This document shows positions 34,801 to 42,358 of a stretch of 64,000 nucleotides of DNA, one piece after another (the stretch's first letter is position 1; each line of letters starts with the position of its first letter). This DNA comes from JAGVSR01 sp964458265 (lineage in GTDB: Bacteria > Pseudomonadota > Alphaproteobacteria > Rhizobiales > Hyphomicrobiaceae). The notes under the pieces are model-generated. The model had not been told where the DNA came from, did no database searches, and saw only the letters and a list, made by a program, of their open reading frames with translations. Where the stretch lies: NCBI GenBank assembly GCA_964458265.1, contig CAYWIF010000003.1:62001-126000 (forward strand). Direction: 5' to 3'. Both the position numbers and the translations under genes were made by a program.

Positions 34801-35167
34801 CAGGATCGGGGACGAGGTATGGCAGCAATTCCTGCCGAAGGACCTCGTCGTATCGGAAGGGCCACTCGGCCGCTTCGTCCGCGACGAAGAAGTCGAACGG
34901 GTTGATGACCGCCATGTCGGCCACGAGACCGATCTTGACCGAAAACACCTCAGTAGGTTCAGGGATGACCACGCGGGCCAGGAAGTTGCCGAAGGGGTCC
35001 TGTTGCCAGTTGAGAAAGTGGACTTTCGGCTCAAGTGTCAGCGCGTAGCTGAGTATCGGCGTGCGGCAGTGTGGAGCCGGTCTCAGCCGGATGATTTGCG
35101 GACCCATGTTGATGGGCCGGTCGTAGCGGTACGACGTCTCGTGCGTCAGGGCGACGTGTAACGTCAT
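31871..35167 (-). CDS. Transglutaminase / DUF2126 fusion protein
   Basis: A 1098-residue protein, full length for the family. Residues 1-85 are the transglutaminase N-terminal sandwich, ~150-260 the papain-like core with Cys180 (QTGGSCRDSAWLL), His229 (TDLHAWAEAY) and Asp245 (IGLDATSG), and ~300-1098 the DUF2126 region, which resembles amidoligase/glutamine-synthetase-type folds and contains RLSMGGEPTFVA and DGRHTGTGGGNHIVLGG. It heads the minus-strand cassette; 132 bp separate it from the ATP-grasp gene. The set is predicted to make and process a peptide modification. Confidence 0.93.
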   Translation of the reverse strand: MTLHVALTHETSYRYDRPINMGPQIIRLRPAPHCRTPILSYALTLEPKVHFLNWQQDPFGNFLARVVIPEPTEVFSVKIGLVADMAVINPFDFFVADEAAEWPFRYDEVLRQELLPYLVPDPAGPELQKYLSRISRASRTTIDFLCDVNRQLSKDIQYYIRMEPGVQTPEETLGQTGGSCRDSAWLLVQILRNLGLAARFVSGYLIQLTPDVKSLDGPAGASADFTDLHAWAEAYVPGAGWIGLDATSGLLAGEGHIPLAATPHPVSAAPISGAHEQAEVSFSFDMGVTRIRETPRVTKPYSEETWDAILAAGDAVDQRLMSGDVRLSMGGEPTFVAADDIEGAEWNTAAVGPTKRGYAETLVRRLEKRFAPGGLLHYGQGKWYPGEQLPRWAFALYWRTDGQPLWTDPTLIASETSITSATITDASRFAETLCETLGLARDSAIPAYEDTAHFALVEQKLPVGVTPAENTLDDPAERERLVRIFDRGITAPASYVLPLQAWSSRDRGRRWVTERWALRRDKLFLVPGDSPAGFRLPLASLPVIKPESQYPHVVPRDPLAPAPALPARDVMVQNYRRVNAEDDQPPASGVSELVGAVRTALAVEPRDGRICVFMPPLQDAEDYAALVAAIEDTARATQTAIHIEGYPPPDDPRLKVIKVTPDPGVIEVNVHPATSWDETVANTVAFYEEAHHSRLSAEKFMLDGRHTGTGGGNHIVLGGLTPADSPFLRRPDLLASIIAFWQNHPSLSFLFSGLFVGPTSQAPRVDEARHESLYELEIALGEIPDPGAATVPPWLVDRIFRNLLIDVTGNTHRAEICIDKLYSPDGATGRLGLVEFRSFEMPPHARMSLAQQLLLRALVVRFWERPYRQRLVRWGTALHDRFMLPHYIWSDFAAVIDDLQTHGLTIELDWFRPHLDFRFPKLGSITAFDVGLELRQALEPWHVLGEEGSPGGTARYVDSSLERIEAKVHGLVGERFTVTCNGRALPLNPTGTPGEAVCGIRFRAWGPPSALHPTIAPHVPLVLDIVDTWSGRSIAGCRYHVAHPGGRNFESFPVNAYEAEGRRLARFENTGHTAGLLQPASPLRNPDYPCTLDLRRRF

Positions 35168-35454
35168 GGGCCTCGTTCAATCCTTAGCGCGGGAACCCCG
35201 GTATGCTGCGATGCGTCTCTCTGCGTTATCGGCTCTATCGCGCGTGAACAAGGGCGGTGCTGACGCATTGGCGGCCGGACCTGCGAATGTGCTTAACTCC
35301 TGGGCAGTCGCCGTATCACGGGGCAAACATCTGGCTGCGTTTGGTGCAACCGGCTCGTCTGGTGCAAACGCCGCGCGACAGGAACAGGTTGCCATGCTTG
35401 AACATTGACCACGAACAATAGTTGCGGACGATCGGGGATCGCTCTGCGTGAGGC

Positions 35455-36513
35455 ATGAAATTCCAGGGATCGATGCGAAACTTCTCCTGCACGAAATGCG
35501 GCGGCAAGGTCTACTTCAAGAACGTGCAGTGCTTGAAATGCGGCCATGCGCTTGGGTTCGACCCGGACGCGCTTGCCGTCGTCGCGCTAGAACCTCAACC
35601 CGATCCGGGATTGTATCGCCGGGCAACCGGTGATACGTCCGAGGTCCTCACCTACTGTACCAATGCTTTTCACGGCGCGTGCAACTGGCTGACGCGAGCG
35701 GGCGATGGCAGCCTGTTCTGTGTCGCTTGCAACTTAAACCGGACCATCCCGAATTTGTCGGAGCCGGGTAATCTTGCTGCGTGGCAAGAGCTTGAGCGCG
35801 CCAAGAAGCGTCTGGTCTACTCGCTGCTCCGGTTCAGGCTTCCCGTCGATACCAGCCCCGCGCCGCCGGGACGCCTGATTTTCGATTTTACCCGCAACAC
35901 CATGACCGGGCATCTCGACGGGGTGATCAATATCAATGTTCTGGAGGCCGATGCCGTCGAGCGCGAACGCCAGCGGCAGCAGTTCGATGAGCCGTACCGT
36001 TCGCTGCTCGGTCATTTGCGGCACGAGAGCGGACACTACTATTGGCATGTGCTGGTGGAGAACGCCGGCTTGCAACAGGAATTCCGCGCGCTGTTCGGCG
36101 ATGAGAGCGCAGATTATTACGCCTCGCTCAGCCACCACTATGCCAATGGCCCAAGAGCCGATTGGCAATTCCGTCACGTGTCCGCTTACGCCAGCATGCA
36201 TCCCTGGGAAGACTGGGCTGAGACATGGGCGCATTACATACACATGGTGGACAGCGTTGACACGGCGGAGTCTGAAGGGATGGAGCCGCGCGCGGCCGGT
36301 CTCATCTTCGGCTCGGTCTGGCCGTTCAAGATTTATGATGCCTACACGGAAGAAACGCTCGACAGTTTGCTGGAGCGCTGGGTGCCGTTGACGCTGGCAC
36401 TGAACAGCATGAACCGCAGCATGGGTCATGCGGACTACTATCCGTTCGTCATTCCGGATGCGGCGCGCGAGAAGCTGCGCTTTGTGCACGATGCAATCCG
36501 CGCCAACCGCTGA
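35455..36513 (+). CDS. Putative zinc-binding metallopeptidase with N-terminal zinc ribbon
   Basis: A 352-residue protein of the Peptidase_Mx type. A zinc ribbon (Cys12/Cys15 and Cys26/Cys29 in FSCTKCGG and VQCLKCGH) opens the chain and a second cysteine group lies near residues 62-86. The peptidase signature is LRHESGHYYWHVL, an HExxH motif near residue 187, with EDWAETWAHYIHM downstream as a likely third-ligand helix. Families like this commonly sit with transglutaminase/alpha-E genes. It is divergent from the DUF2126 gene (287 bp) and ends exactly next to the stop of the AAA+ gene with no intergenic base. Confidence 0.88.
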   Translation: MKFQGSMRNFSCTKCGGKVYFKNVQCLKCGHALGFDPDALAVVALEPQPDPGLYRRATGDTSEVLTYCTNAFHGACNWLTRAGDGSLFCVACNLNRTIPNLSEPGNLAAWQELERAKKRLVYSLLRFRLPVDTSPAPPGRLIFDFTRNTMTGHLDGVININVLEADAVERERQRQQFDEPYRSLLGHLRHESGHYYWHVLVENAGLQQEFRALFGDESADYYASLSHHYANGPRADWQFRHVSAYASMHPWEDWAETWAHYIHMVDSVDTAESEGMEPRAAGLIFGSVWPFKIYDAYTEETLDSLLERWVPLTLALNSMNRSMGHADYYPFVIPDAAREKLRFVHDAIRANR

Positions 36514-39500
36514 TTACTGTGCGTCTATAATGTCGAAATTGCCGGCGAGGATGGTGTCCAGGCGGCCACTGCGCCAACCCGTAACAAGATCGCGGACGAG
36601 AGGCGATGGGCCACCGCGATACCGCCGGACGACGGTGGCCGACCGTTCGGCGGTGGCGAGAGCCGCTTCCATCGCGGCGCGGACCCGATGTGGCGGCACC
36701 TCGGCCAGCGGGGCCGGCACCATGCTGACGCGCGCTGCCGCGCGTTCGGGTCCACCGTCGCTGTCGTCGCGTTCGAAAACGTGAAGTCCTTTTTCATTGG
36801 CCAGTGTGCGGGCGGCGCCGAAGCCACTGACGATCAGCCGCGGCAGGGTTGTTGCGGGGTCGGGTGCTGTCTCGGAAACGCTCATGTTCCGGTTGCGACC
36901 CCACGCGCTGTACATGTCGAGGACCGTTCGGCACCAAGCGATGGAGGCCGGCTTCTCGCCGGGCCGTTCAAAGGCCGGTTCGACGGCGAGCAAGAGTTCG
37001 ACGGGTGCGCCCTCTTCCGCGTCACGGATGCCCTCGCCGACCAAATGGATTTGCAGCGCCAGCCTTGAGATCAACTCGCGCGACGCGCGCCCGCTGCGGG
37101 CGGCACCCTTATCGAGACGCGTCTTCAGGGCCTCGACAGTCTCGTGGGCGGCGCGGACGCGATCCATGAGCGCAATCCGGGCCAGCGTCTCGAAGCGGGA
37201 TGGATGCGACCAGAATTCGGGCGCGGCCATGCGCTCCGCGAGTTCGGCGCGAAGGTCTGCCCACGCGCTGGAGTTGAGCCGCTCGGCAAGCTTTCCGGCT
37301 TCGGCTTCCAGTGTTGCGATTTCGAGGTCGATCCCGTCCGCCGCGAGGATCATGCCGGTCAAGCTTGGAATTTCGCCGTTGGTGCTGAGCGCGGCGGGGG
37401 AGGCGCTCGCAGTGTCGTCGGCATCCGGATCGACGAATTCGGCTTGAATGCTGCTGCCGTCGCTGCGCACGAAAACGAATTGGTCGCCTTCGGGGAAGCG
37501 CTTTTCGACGATGGCCGCCGCCAATGGCGCGATGAGATAGTGATCGATGGCGCGCTTCAAAGGCCGCGCGCCCATCTCGGGCGAGAAGCCCTTCTCGAGC
37601 AGGAATTCGAGGGCGGAGGCTTCCCATTCGACGGCCCATTCGCGATCCTTGAAACCGCGGCGTTCGAGGACGCGGGCAAGTTCCTTTTTTAGGATCCCGC
37701 GCATGAGGTCGCGCGAGAGCGGGCGGAAGACGATGACCTTATCGAGCCGGTTCTGGAATTCCGGCCGGAAGGTCTGGCCGATGGTCTGCATGACCTGATC
37801 CGGCGTAAAAGCGCTTTCGCTGGGGGAAAAGCCAAGCCGAGCGCCGCGATGGACCGTGGCGCCGAGGTTAGACGTCAGGATGATGATCGCGTAGCGGAAG
37901 TCGGCCACCTGCCCCACTTGATCGGTCAGGCGGCCGTCGTCGAAGACCTGCAAAAAGAGATCCCACACGTTGGGGTGGGCCTTCTCAAATTCGTCAAGGA
38001 GGATGACGGAGAAGGGCTGCTTGCGGATCAGGGTGATGAGGCTATCGCTGCCGGCGCCGTCTCCGCTGCCCAGGATCTTGGAGGTCGACTCAGGTGTCTG
38101 GAACTCGCTCATGTCGAGACGGATCATGCGGTCCGGGGTGCCGAAGAGAAAATCGGCGAGTGTCTTGGCGAGTTCGGTCTTGCCGGTGCCGGTGGGGCCG
38201 GCGAAGAGGAAGACGCCGATCGGCTTGCCGGGGTCGGTCAACCCAGCCTTGAGCATGGCGATTCGCGAGACGATCGCGTCAACAGCTTCGTCTTGTCCAA
38301 TGACCCGCCCGGAGAAGTAATCGCGGACGGAGGCAAGATCGACGCGCTCGTGGCCGTCGATGATAGAGCTGGGAAGGCCGGTGAGTTGCGCGATGGTGGC
38401 GACGATGTCGCGATCGGCGATGACGGCTTTCGGGTCCTTGGCGACCGCCACGACGCTCATGCGCAGAAGATCGATGAGCGAACCTGGAAGGTTCGACGTG
38501 CCCAGATATTGCCGGGCGGCGGCAGCCGCTGTGTCGATCGTGCCGGGCGCGAAGCTTACGCCGGTTTTTTGCTGCAGGTCTTCGGCGAACTGGTGGGCGA
38601 GTTCCAGCGCGTCTTCGGGTTCCATTGCGTCAAGGCGCAAGACTTCGAACGTCGATTTCAGCGCGGGTCTGAGGCGGAGGAGCCGGGTGGCGGCGGCGGA
38701 ACTCGCCTCGGTCCAGACCACGACACGGCCCGAACTGATGGCGGGCAGGATCTGGTCGAGGATACTGGCGGCCTGGCCCTGATGCGTGCCGCTGTTGGCA
38801 AGTTGCATCAGATCCGGGACGACCCAAATCAATTTCTTGGTGGCCGTCAATTCTTCCAGGCAGCGTTGGATGCGGGCTTCGAGCTGGCCGAAATACTGCT
38901 GGCCGGCCATGAGGTCGGCGCCACCGGCTTCGAAGACGGTCCAGCCGTCGGTTGCAAAGCGCCTTGCCAGGAGTTTCAGAAGCGATGTCTTGCCGACGCG
39001 CGTGTCGCCGTTGACGAGGACCGGGCGCGGCGTGCCGCCCGCGCTGCGCTTGGCGAGCAGCGCTTCTATCGCGTCCGACCAGCCGATAGGTTCGACCAGA
39101 CCCGCCACCTCGACGTCATTCCAGAAGCGGCCGAAGGTTTGCAGGTAGTCCCGGTCGATGGTTTCGGCTTTGGTACGGGCGAGGTCTTCGAGCAGCGCCG
39201 ATGCGAAGGGTTGGCGCATGCGGCGTAGGAAATCCGAGATGACGGCAATTTGTTCCTGCGGCCGCCCGGACAGGCTGTCGCCGATGCTGGGTGTGTCGCC
39301 TAAGCGTTCCAGTTCATCGAAGTGGTGGCGCAAGCAGTTCAAGTGAAACGGATCGTCGCGCCACCATTCGCGGATTGCGGGCAGAATGGCGCCGGCCGGG
39401 CGGCGCTGATCGAGGTTTTCGAGATATTTCAGCGTGAAGGCCAGGGGCCAGCCGCCGAGCATTTCGGTGTCGGCAAGAACCAACTCCGCCGCGTCGTCCC

Positions 39501-39945
39501 GGTCTGGGCGATCGATCAAGGCTGCGAGCGCGGGGCAGGAATACAGCGCATTGCCGGACGCGACCTGATCGAGCACGGTCTTTAGTGGAACGTCCGGATT
39601 GGCAAGGATGGTGCGCGCTTCAGCAAATCCCGGACGCGCGGCAAAGTCGGCTGGCGTGGCTGAGATACGCATTTCTTCGTCGAGTTTGGGATTCAGGGCG
39701 AGGATGCGCTCGGCAGCGAAGGGCGTTTGGGCACCCGGTCCGATTTGCGCCGTGTCGCCGGGTGTGGGGGCAGCTTGGTTGTCGTTGGACGGTGCGCTCG
39801 GCTTCGCCAAATCCAGCCAGAGGTACATGAGGATCGCGCCGGCTAGCATGGCGAGGAGGTACGCGAATACGACCATGTGCGTGCGATCCAGTGACTGGAG
39901 TGACAACTTCAAGCGAGTTTCCAGGCGGCGCGGGGCAGATGTCAA
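36514..39945 (-). CDS. Membrane-anchored ClpB-like double AAA+ protein with a GGQ-less RF2-like C-terminal region
   Basis: A 1143-residue protein. One transmembrane helix (24-46) is followed by a disordered linker, a helical domain (~75-285), NBD1 with Walker A GDTRVGKT (313-320) but degenerate Walker B VVPDLM (no catalytic Glu), and NBD2 with Walker A GPTGTGKT (583-590), Walker B ILLDEFEK (648-655), sensor 1 TSN, arginine-finger region RPEFQNRLD and sensor 2 GARPLKRAI. Residues ~885-1143 align by eye along release factor 2: AERMAAPEFWSHPSRFE, VLDMYSAWGRNRNM, ANEKGLHVFER, then VRDLVTGWRSGRLDTILAG at the very end. The SPF loop and the whole GGQ domain are missing. Start is TTG at 39945; ATG 39876 would begin at the membrane helix. 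Confidence 0.85.
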   Translation of the reverse strand: MTSAPRRLETRLKLSLQSLDRTHMVVFAYLLAMLAGAILMYLWLDLAKPSAPSNDNQAAPTPGDTAQIGPGAQTPFAAERILALNPKLDEEMRISATPADFAARPGFAEARTILANPDVPLKTVLDQVASGNALYSCPALAALIDRPDRDDAAELVLADTEMLGGWPLAFTLKYLENLDQRRPAGAILPAIREWWRDDPFHLNCLRHHFDELERLGDTPSIGDSLSGRPQEQIAVISDFLRRMRQPFASALLEDLARTKAETIDRDYLQTFGRFWNDVEVAGLVEPIGWSDAIEALLAKRSAGGTPRPVLVNGDTRVGKTSLLKLLARRFATDGWTVFEAGGADLMAGQQYFGQLEARIQRCLEELTATKKLIWVVPDLMQLANSGTHQGQAASILDQILPAISSGRVVVWTEASSAAATRLLRLRPALKSTFEVLRLDAMEPEDALELAHQFAEDLQQKTGVSFAPGTIDTAAAAARQYLGTSNLPGSLIDLLRMSVVAVAKDPKAVIADRDIVATIAQLTGLPSSIIDGHERVDLASVRDYFSGRVIGQDEAVDAIVSRIAMLKAGLTDPGKPIGVFLFAGPTGTGKTELAKTLADFLFGTPDRMIRLDMSEFQTPESTSKILGSGDGAGSDSLITLIRKQPFSVILLDEFEKAHPNVWDLFLQVFDDGRLTDQVGQVADFRYAIIILTSNLGATVHRGARLGFSPSESAFTPDQVMQTIGQTFRPEFQNRLDKVIVFRPLSRDLMRGILKKELARVLERRGFKDREWAVEWEASALEFLLEKGFSPEMGARPLKRAIDHYLIAPLAAAIVEKRFPEGDQFVFVRSDGSSIQAEFVDPDADDTASASPAALSTNGEIPSLTGMILAADGIDLEIATLEAEAGKLAERLNSSAWADLRAELAERMAAPEFWSHPSRFETLARIALMDRVRAAHETVEALKTRLDKGAARSGRASRELISRLALQIHLVGEGIRDAEEGAPVELLLAVEPAFERPGEKPASIAWCRTVLDMYSAWGRNRNMSVSETAPDPATTLPRLIVSGFGAARTLANEKGLHVFERDDSDGGPERAAARVSMVPAPLAEVPPHRVRAAMEAALATAERSATVVRRYRGGPSPLVRDLVTGWRSGRLDTILAGNFDIIDAQ

Positions 39946-40063
39946 TGATCTGAAGGGAGGTCGAGCGGCTGTCTCGCCTGTGTAAAGGACCGCGAGAGAC
40001 GCGGACGTGTCGCGATCCTTCGCTATAGTGTCGCATTATCCCGGAACCAGGCGGAGGGCGGCA

Positions 40064-41575
40064 ATGCAGCTCAGCAAGACCAATTTTCTCGTCTGGCGGG
40101 AGTGCCGGCACGATGCATGGATCAAGGTGCACCGCCCGGCGATCTACAACGCCATTCCGCTTTCGGACTTCGACCTCTCGATCATCGAGGGCGGCAACGA
40201 GGTGGACATGCTGGCGCGGGAGGTCTTTCCCGGCGGCGTCACGCTGCCCCGGCAGGCCGCCGCCGAGACGGCTGACCACGTCGCGTCACGAACCCCAGTG
40301 CTCTATCAGCCGGTGTTTGAAACGGAGCAATTCACGACGGCCTGCGACATCCTCGTGTGGAACGCAGAGAGTGAGACTTACGAACTGTATGAAGTGAAGG
40401 GGTCGACGAGCAGCGGCAATACAAGAGCCAAGGACGAGCTTTATACGTGGGACATCGGCTTTCAGGCCGAGGTTTTGCGCCGGTCGGGCGTGCCCCTCGG
40501 GCGGCTCAATCTCATACGGCTCAATGGGGCGTATGTGCGGAACGGTAAGTTGGACATCAATGCCCTTTTCACGCGCGAGGACTTTACAGACGCAGTCGAT
40601 GCAATCCGGGATGACATCGCGTCCGAAATGGACACGGCCCACGACGATCTTTCGCTGGCAGAACAGCCGGCCGGACCCTGCACCTGTTTCTACAAGGCTC
40701 GCGGGCAGCACTGCCGGACGTTCAAGGAACACAATCCGGATGTGCCGGCCTACAGCGTGCACGACATCACGCGAATCGGTGCGTCGAAGAGGAAGTTGGC
40801 GGAGATACTTGATCGGGGCGTTTTGCGGATCGAGGACGTCCCCGACGACGTGAGTTTATCGCCGGTACAGGCCAATCAGGTGCGGGCGGCAAAAACGGGC
40901 CGCTCAACCGTCGTGCATGACGAAGTCGCGGCGTTTCTCGATGCGCTCCGCTATCCGATCTCGTTTCTGGATTATGAGACGTTTGCGGCAGGCGTGCCGC
41001 GGTTCGAGGGTTACGGGCCGTTTCACCACATTCCGTTCCAGTTTTCCTTGGACGTCGTGGATGGGGCAGATAGCGCTTACCGGCACCACGAGTTCCTGCA
41101 TCCGGCGGCCGACAAGCCGGATGAGGCTTTTCTTGAGGCGCTAAAGGCAGGCCTGCCAGAGCGTGGGTCGATTGTCGTTTGGAACCAGAGTTTCGAGCGG
41201 GGGATCAACGACAAGCTGGCGGAGCGCAATCCGAGTTACGCGGCCTGGCTGGCGGACGTGGACGTGCGCGTCGTCGATCTCATGGAGGTCTTCTCACAGC
41301 AATCGTATGTTCATCCGGGATTTCTCGGAAAGACATCAATCAAGTATGTGCTGCCGGTGCTGGTGCCTGGGTTCACCTATGCGAACCTAGCCATCCAGGA
41401 GGGCGGAACAGCGTCGATCCGGTGGAACGAGATGGTCACGGGGCAGGTCAGTGCCGAGGAGGCTGCCAGGATCAGGGCCGACTTGCTGGCCTATTGCGGG
41501 CTTGACTCACAGGCCATGGTCGAGATTTGGCTGGCCTTGCGGCGCGAGGCAGCTCCGGCACTCAAGGCAGGATAA
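40064..41575 (+). CDS. DUF2779 protein: Cas4-like nuclease plus DEDD exonuclease-like domain
   Basis: A 503-residue protein. The N-terminal ~230 residues look like a PD-(D/E)XK nuclease of the Cas4/RecB type: ACDILVWNAES, then ELYEVKGSTSS holds the E-x-K motif, and the cysteines in GPCTCFYKARGQHC could join an N-terminal Cys (WRECRHD) to bind an Fe-S cluster. The C-terminal half is a DUF2779 RNase H-like exonuclease domain opening with ISFLDYETFAAG and containing VVWNQSFERG and LLAYCGLDSQAMVEIW. ATG 40064 follows GGCGGAGGGCGG. It is divergent from the AAA+ gene (118 bp). DNA repair or defence role is possible but unproven. Confidence 0.85.
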   Translation: MQLSKTNFLVWRECRHDAWIKVHRPAIYNAIPLSDFDLSIIEGGNEVDMLAREVFPGGVTLPRQAAAETADHVASRTPVLYQPVFETEQFTTACDILVWNAESETYELYEVKGSTSSGNTRAKDELYTWDIGFQAEVLRRSGVPLGRLNLIRLNGAYVRNGKLDINALFTREDFTDAVDAIRDDIASEMDTAHDDLSLAEQPAGPCTCFYKARGQHCRTFKEHNPDVPAYSVHDITRIGASKRKLAEILDRGVLRIEDVPDDVSLSPVQANQVRAAKTGRSTVVHDEVAAFLDALRYPISFLDYETFAAGVPRFEGYGPFHHIPFQFSLDVVDGADSAYRHHEFLHPAADKPDEAFLEALKAGLPERGSIVVWNQSFERGINDKLAERNPSYAAWLADVDVRVVDLMEVFSQQSYVHPGFLGKTSIKYVLPVLVPGFTYANLAIQEGGTASIRWNEMVTGQVSAEEAARIRADLLAYCGLDSQAMVEIWLALRREAAPALKAG

Positions 41576-41649
41576 GGCGCCATCGCGGAGACCATTTCAA
41601 CAAGCACCGAAGGCGCGAGTTTCGGCGGCTAGCGTGCGATGTGCGCGGG

Positions 41650-41853
41650 TCAGATGCGCCACGTCTTGTGGCAGGCCTGATCGCCTTCTTCCTCGATGGC
41701 TTCGTCGTGATACCAGCCCGTCGTATCGACCGCGGAACGGTACTTGGCCGCCTCGGTCTCAAGGGCGCGCGTGTCGATCCCGAAGACCGGCGCGCGATGG
41801 CGACCGGGGAACGGGATAATCTCCGCAGACTGGCGATAGAGACGCTCGGTCAT
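41650..41853 (-). CDS. DUF2735 family small protein
   Basis: A 67-residue protein with the pattern RQSAEIIPFPGRHR near the N terminus, matching the SAKIYQFP-x-GR signature of DUF2735, a family found in Rhizobiales next to glutamine synthetase II genes. AGGAG lies seven bases before the ATG. It is convergent with the DUF2779 gene and divergent from glnII across 505 bp. Role unknown; the constant neighbourhood suggests a link with nitrogen control. Confidence 0.75.
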   Translation of the reverse strand: MTERLYRQSAEIIPFPGRHRAPVFGIDTRALETEAAKYRSAVDTTGWYHDEAIEEEGDQACHKTWRI

Positions 41854-42358
41854 CCTTCGCTCCTTTCACGTATGCCGTCACAGAACGCAGCGGTGCGACG
41901 CATTGTTCCGACGCTGGATTCTACCATGTTCTGCATGTGATTTCACCCATTTGCCCAACAATTATCGGGGGTTGCCTGAATTATGGGCATGCACGGGTAT
42001 GCCTAGGTGAGTAGCATCCAGCCTGCAGATGAGTGTGCCTGGACTGGTGCGCCGAGTTGGAAAGTTCGGCGCGTCTCACATCGTGTCCAGGCGCTCCTGT
42101 TCGAAAATGTGCCTCCGGCTCCGCACGCAAGGCGTTCGAGCCGGGTCTGATGAAGAAACGAGCGTTTGGAGCGCGTGGAATGGAACTGATCAGGCTGGAG
42201 ACACGGCTCACGCCGTTACGCCCAGTCAGTGGGATGTTGCGACGTTTTGATCGGAACTTTTTTCGCGTCGTGAATGCCGATCGAAGCTTTTTCCGCGCCG
42301 GTAGCGTTGCCGCTGCCCTCTCGCGGGATCGAAATCACCAAATCAGGAGAGAGCGTCT
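41854..42358. other. Long upstream region of glnII
   Basis: A 505-bp stretch between DUF2735 and glnII. No open frame has credible coding. The last ~110 bp hold AT-rich blocks (TTTTGATC, AACTTTTTTCGCG, AAGCTTTTTCCGCG at about 42244-42300) and end with AGGAGAGAG before the glnII start. I expected a sigma-54 (GG-N10-GC) element with NtrC sites; only a poor match (GGTAGCGTTGCCGC near 42300) is visible. A long leader RNA is possible. Confidence 0.4.

Noticed and set aside
35166..35408. 80-residue plus-strand frame between the DUF2126 and zinc peptidase genes
   Set aside because: Its start lies in the divergent DUF2126 start region, and no domain or signal is visible.
31871..41575. Possible phage or integrative element around the unusual cluster
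   Set aside because: No integrase, transposase, tRNA boundary or direct repeats were seen, and GC and codon use look like the surrounding chromosome.
42295..42320. Possible sigma-54 promoter of glnII
   Set aside because: GG-N10-GC is present, but the -24 and -12 hexamers match the consensus poorly (CC before GC instead of TT), so I do not annotate it.
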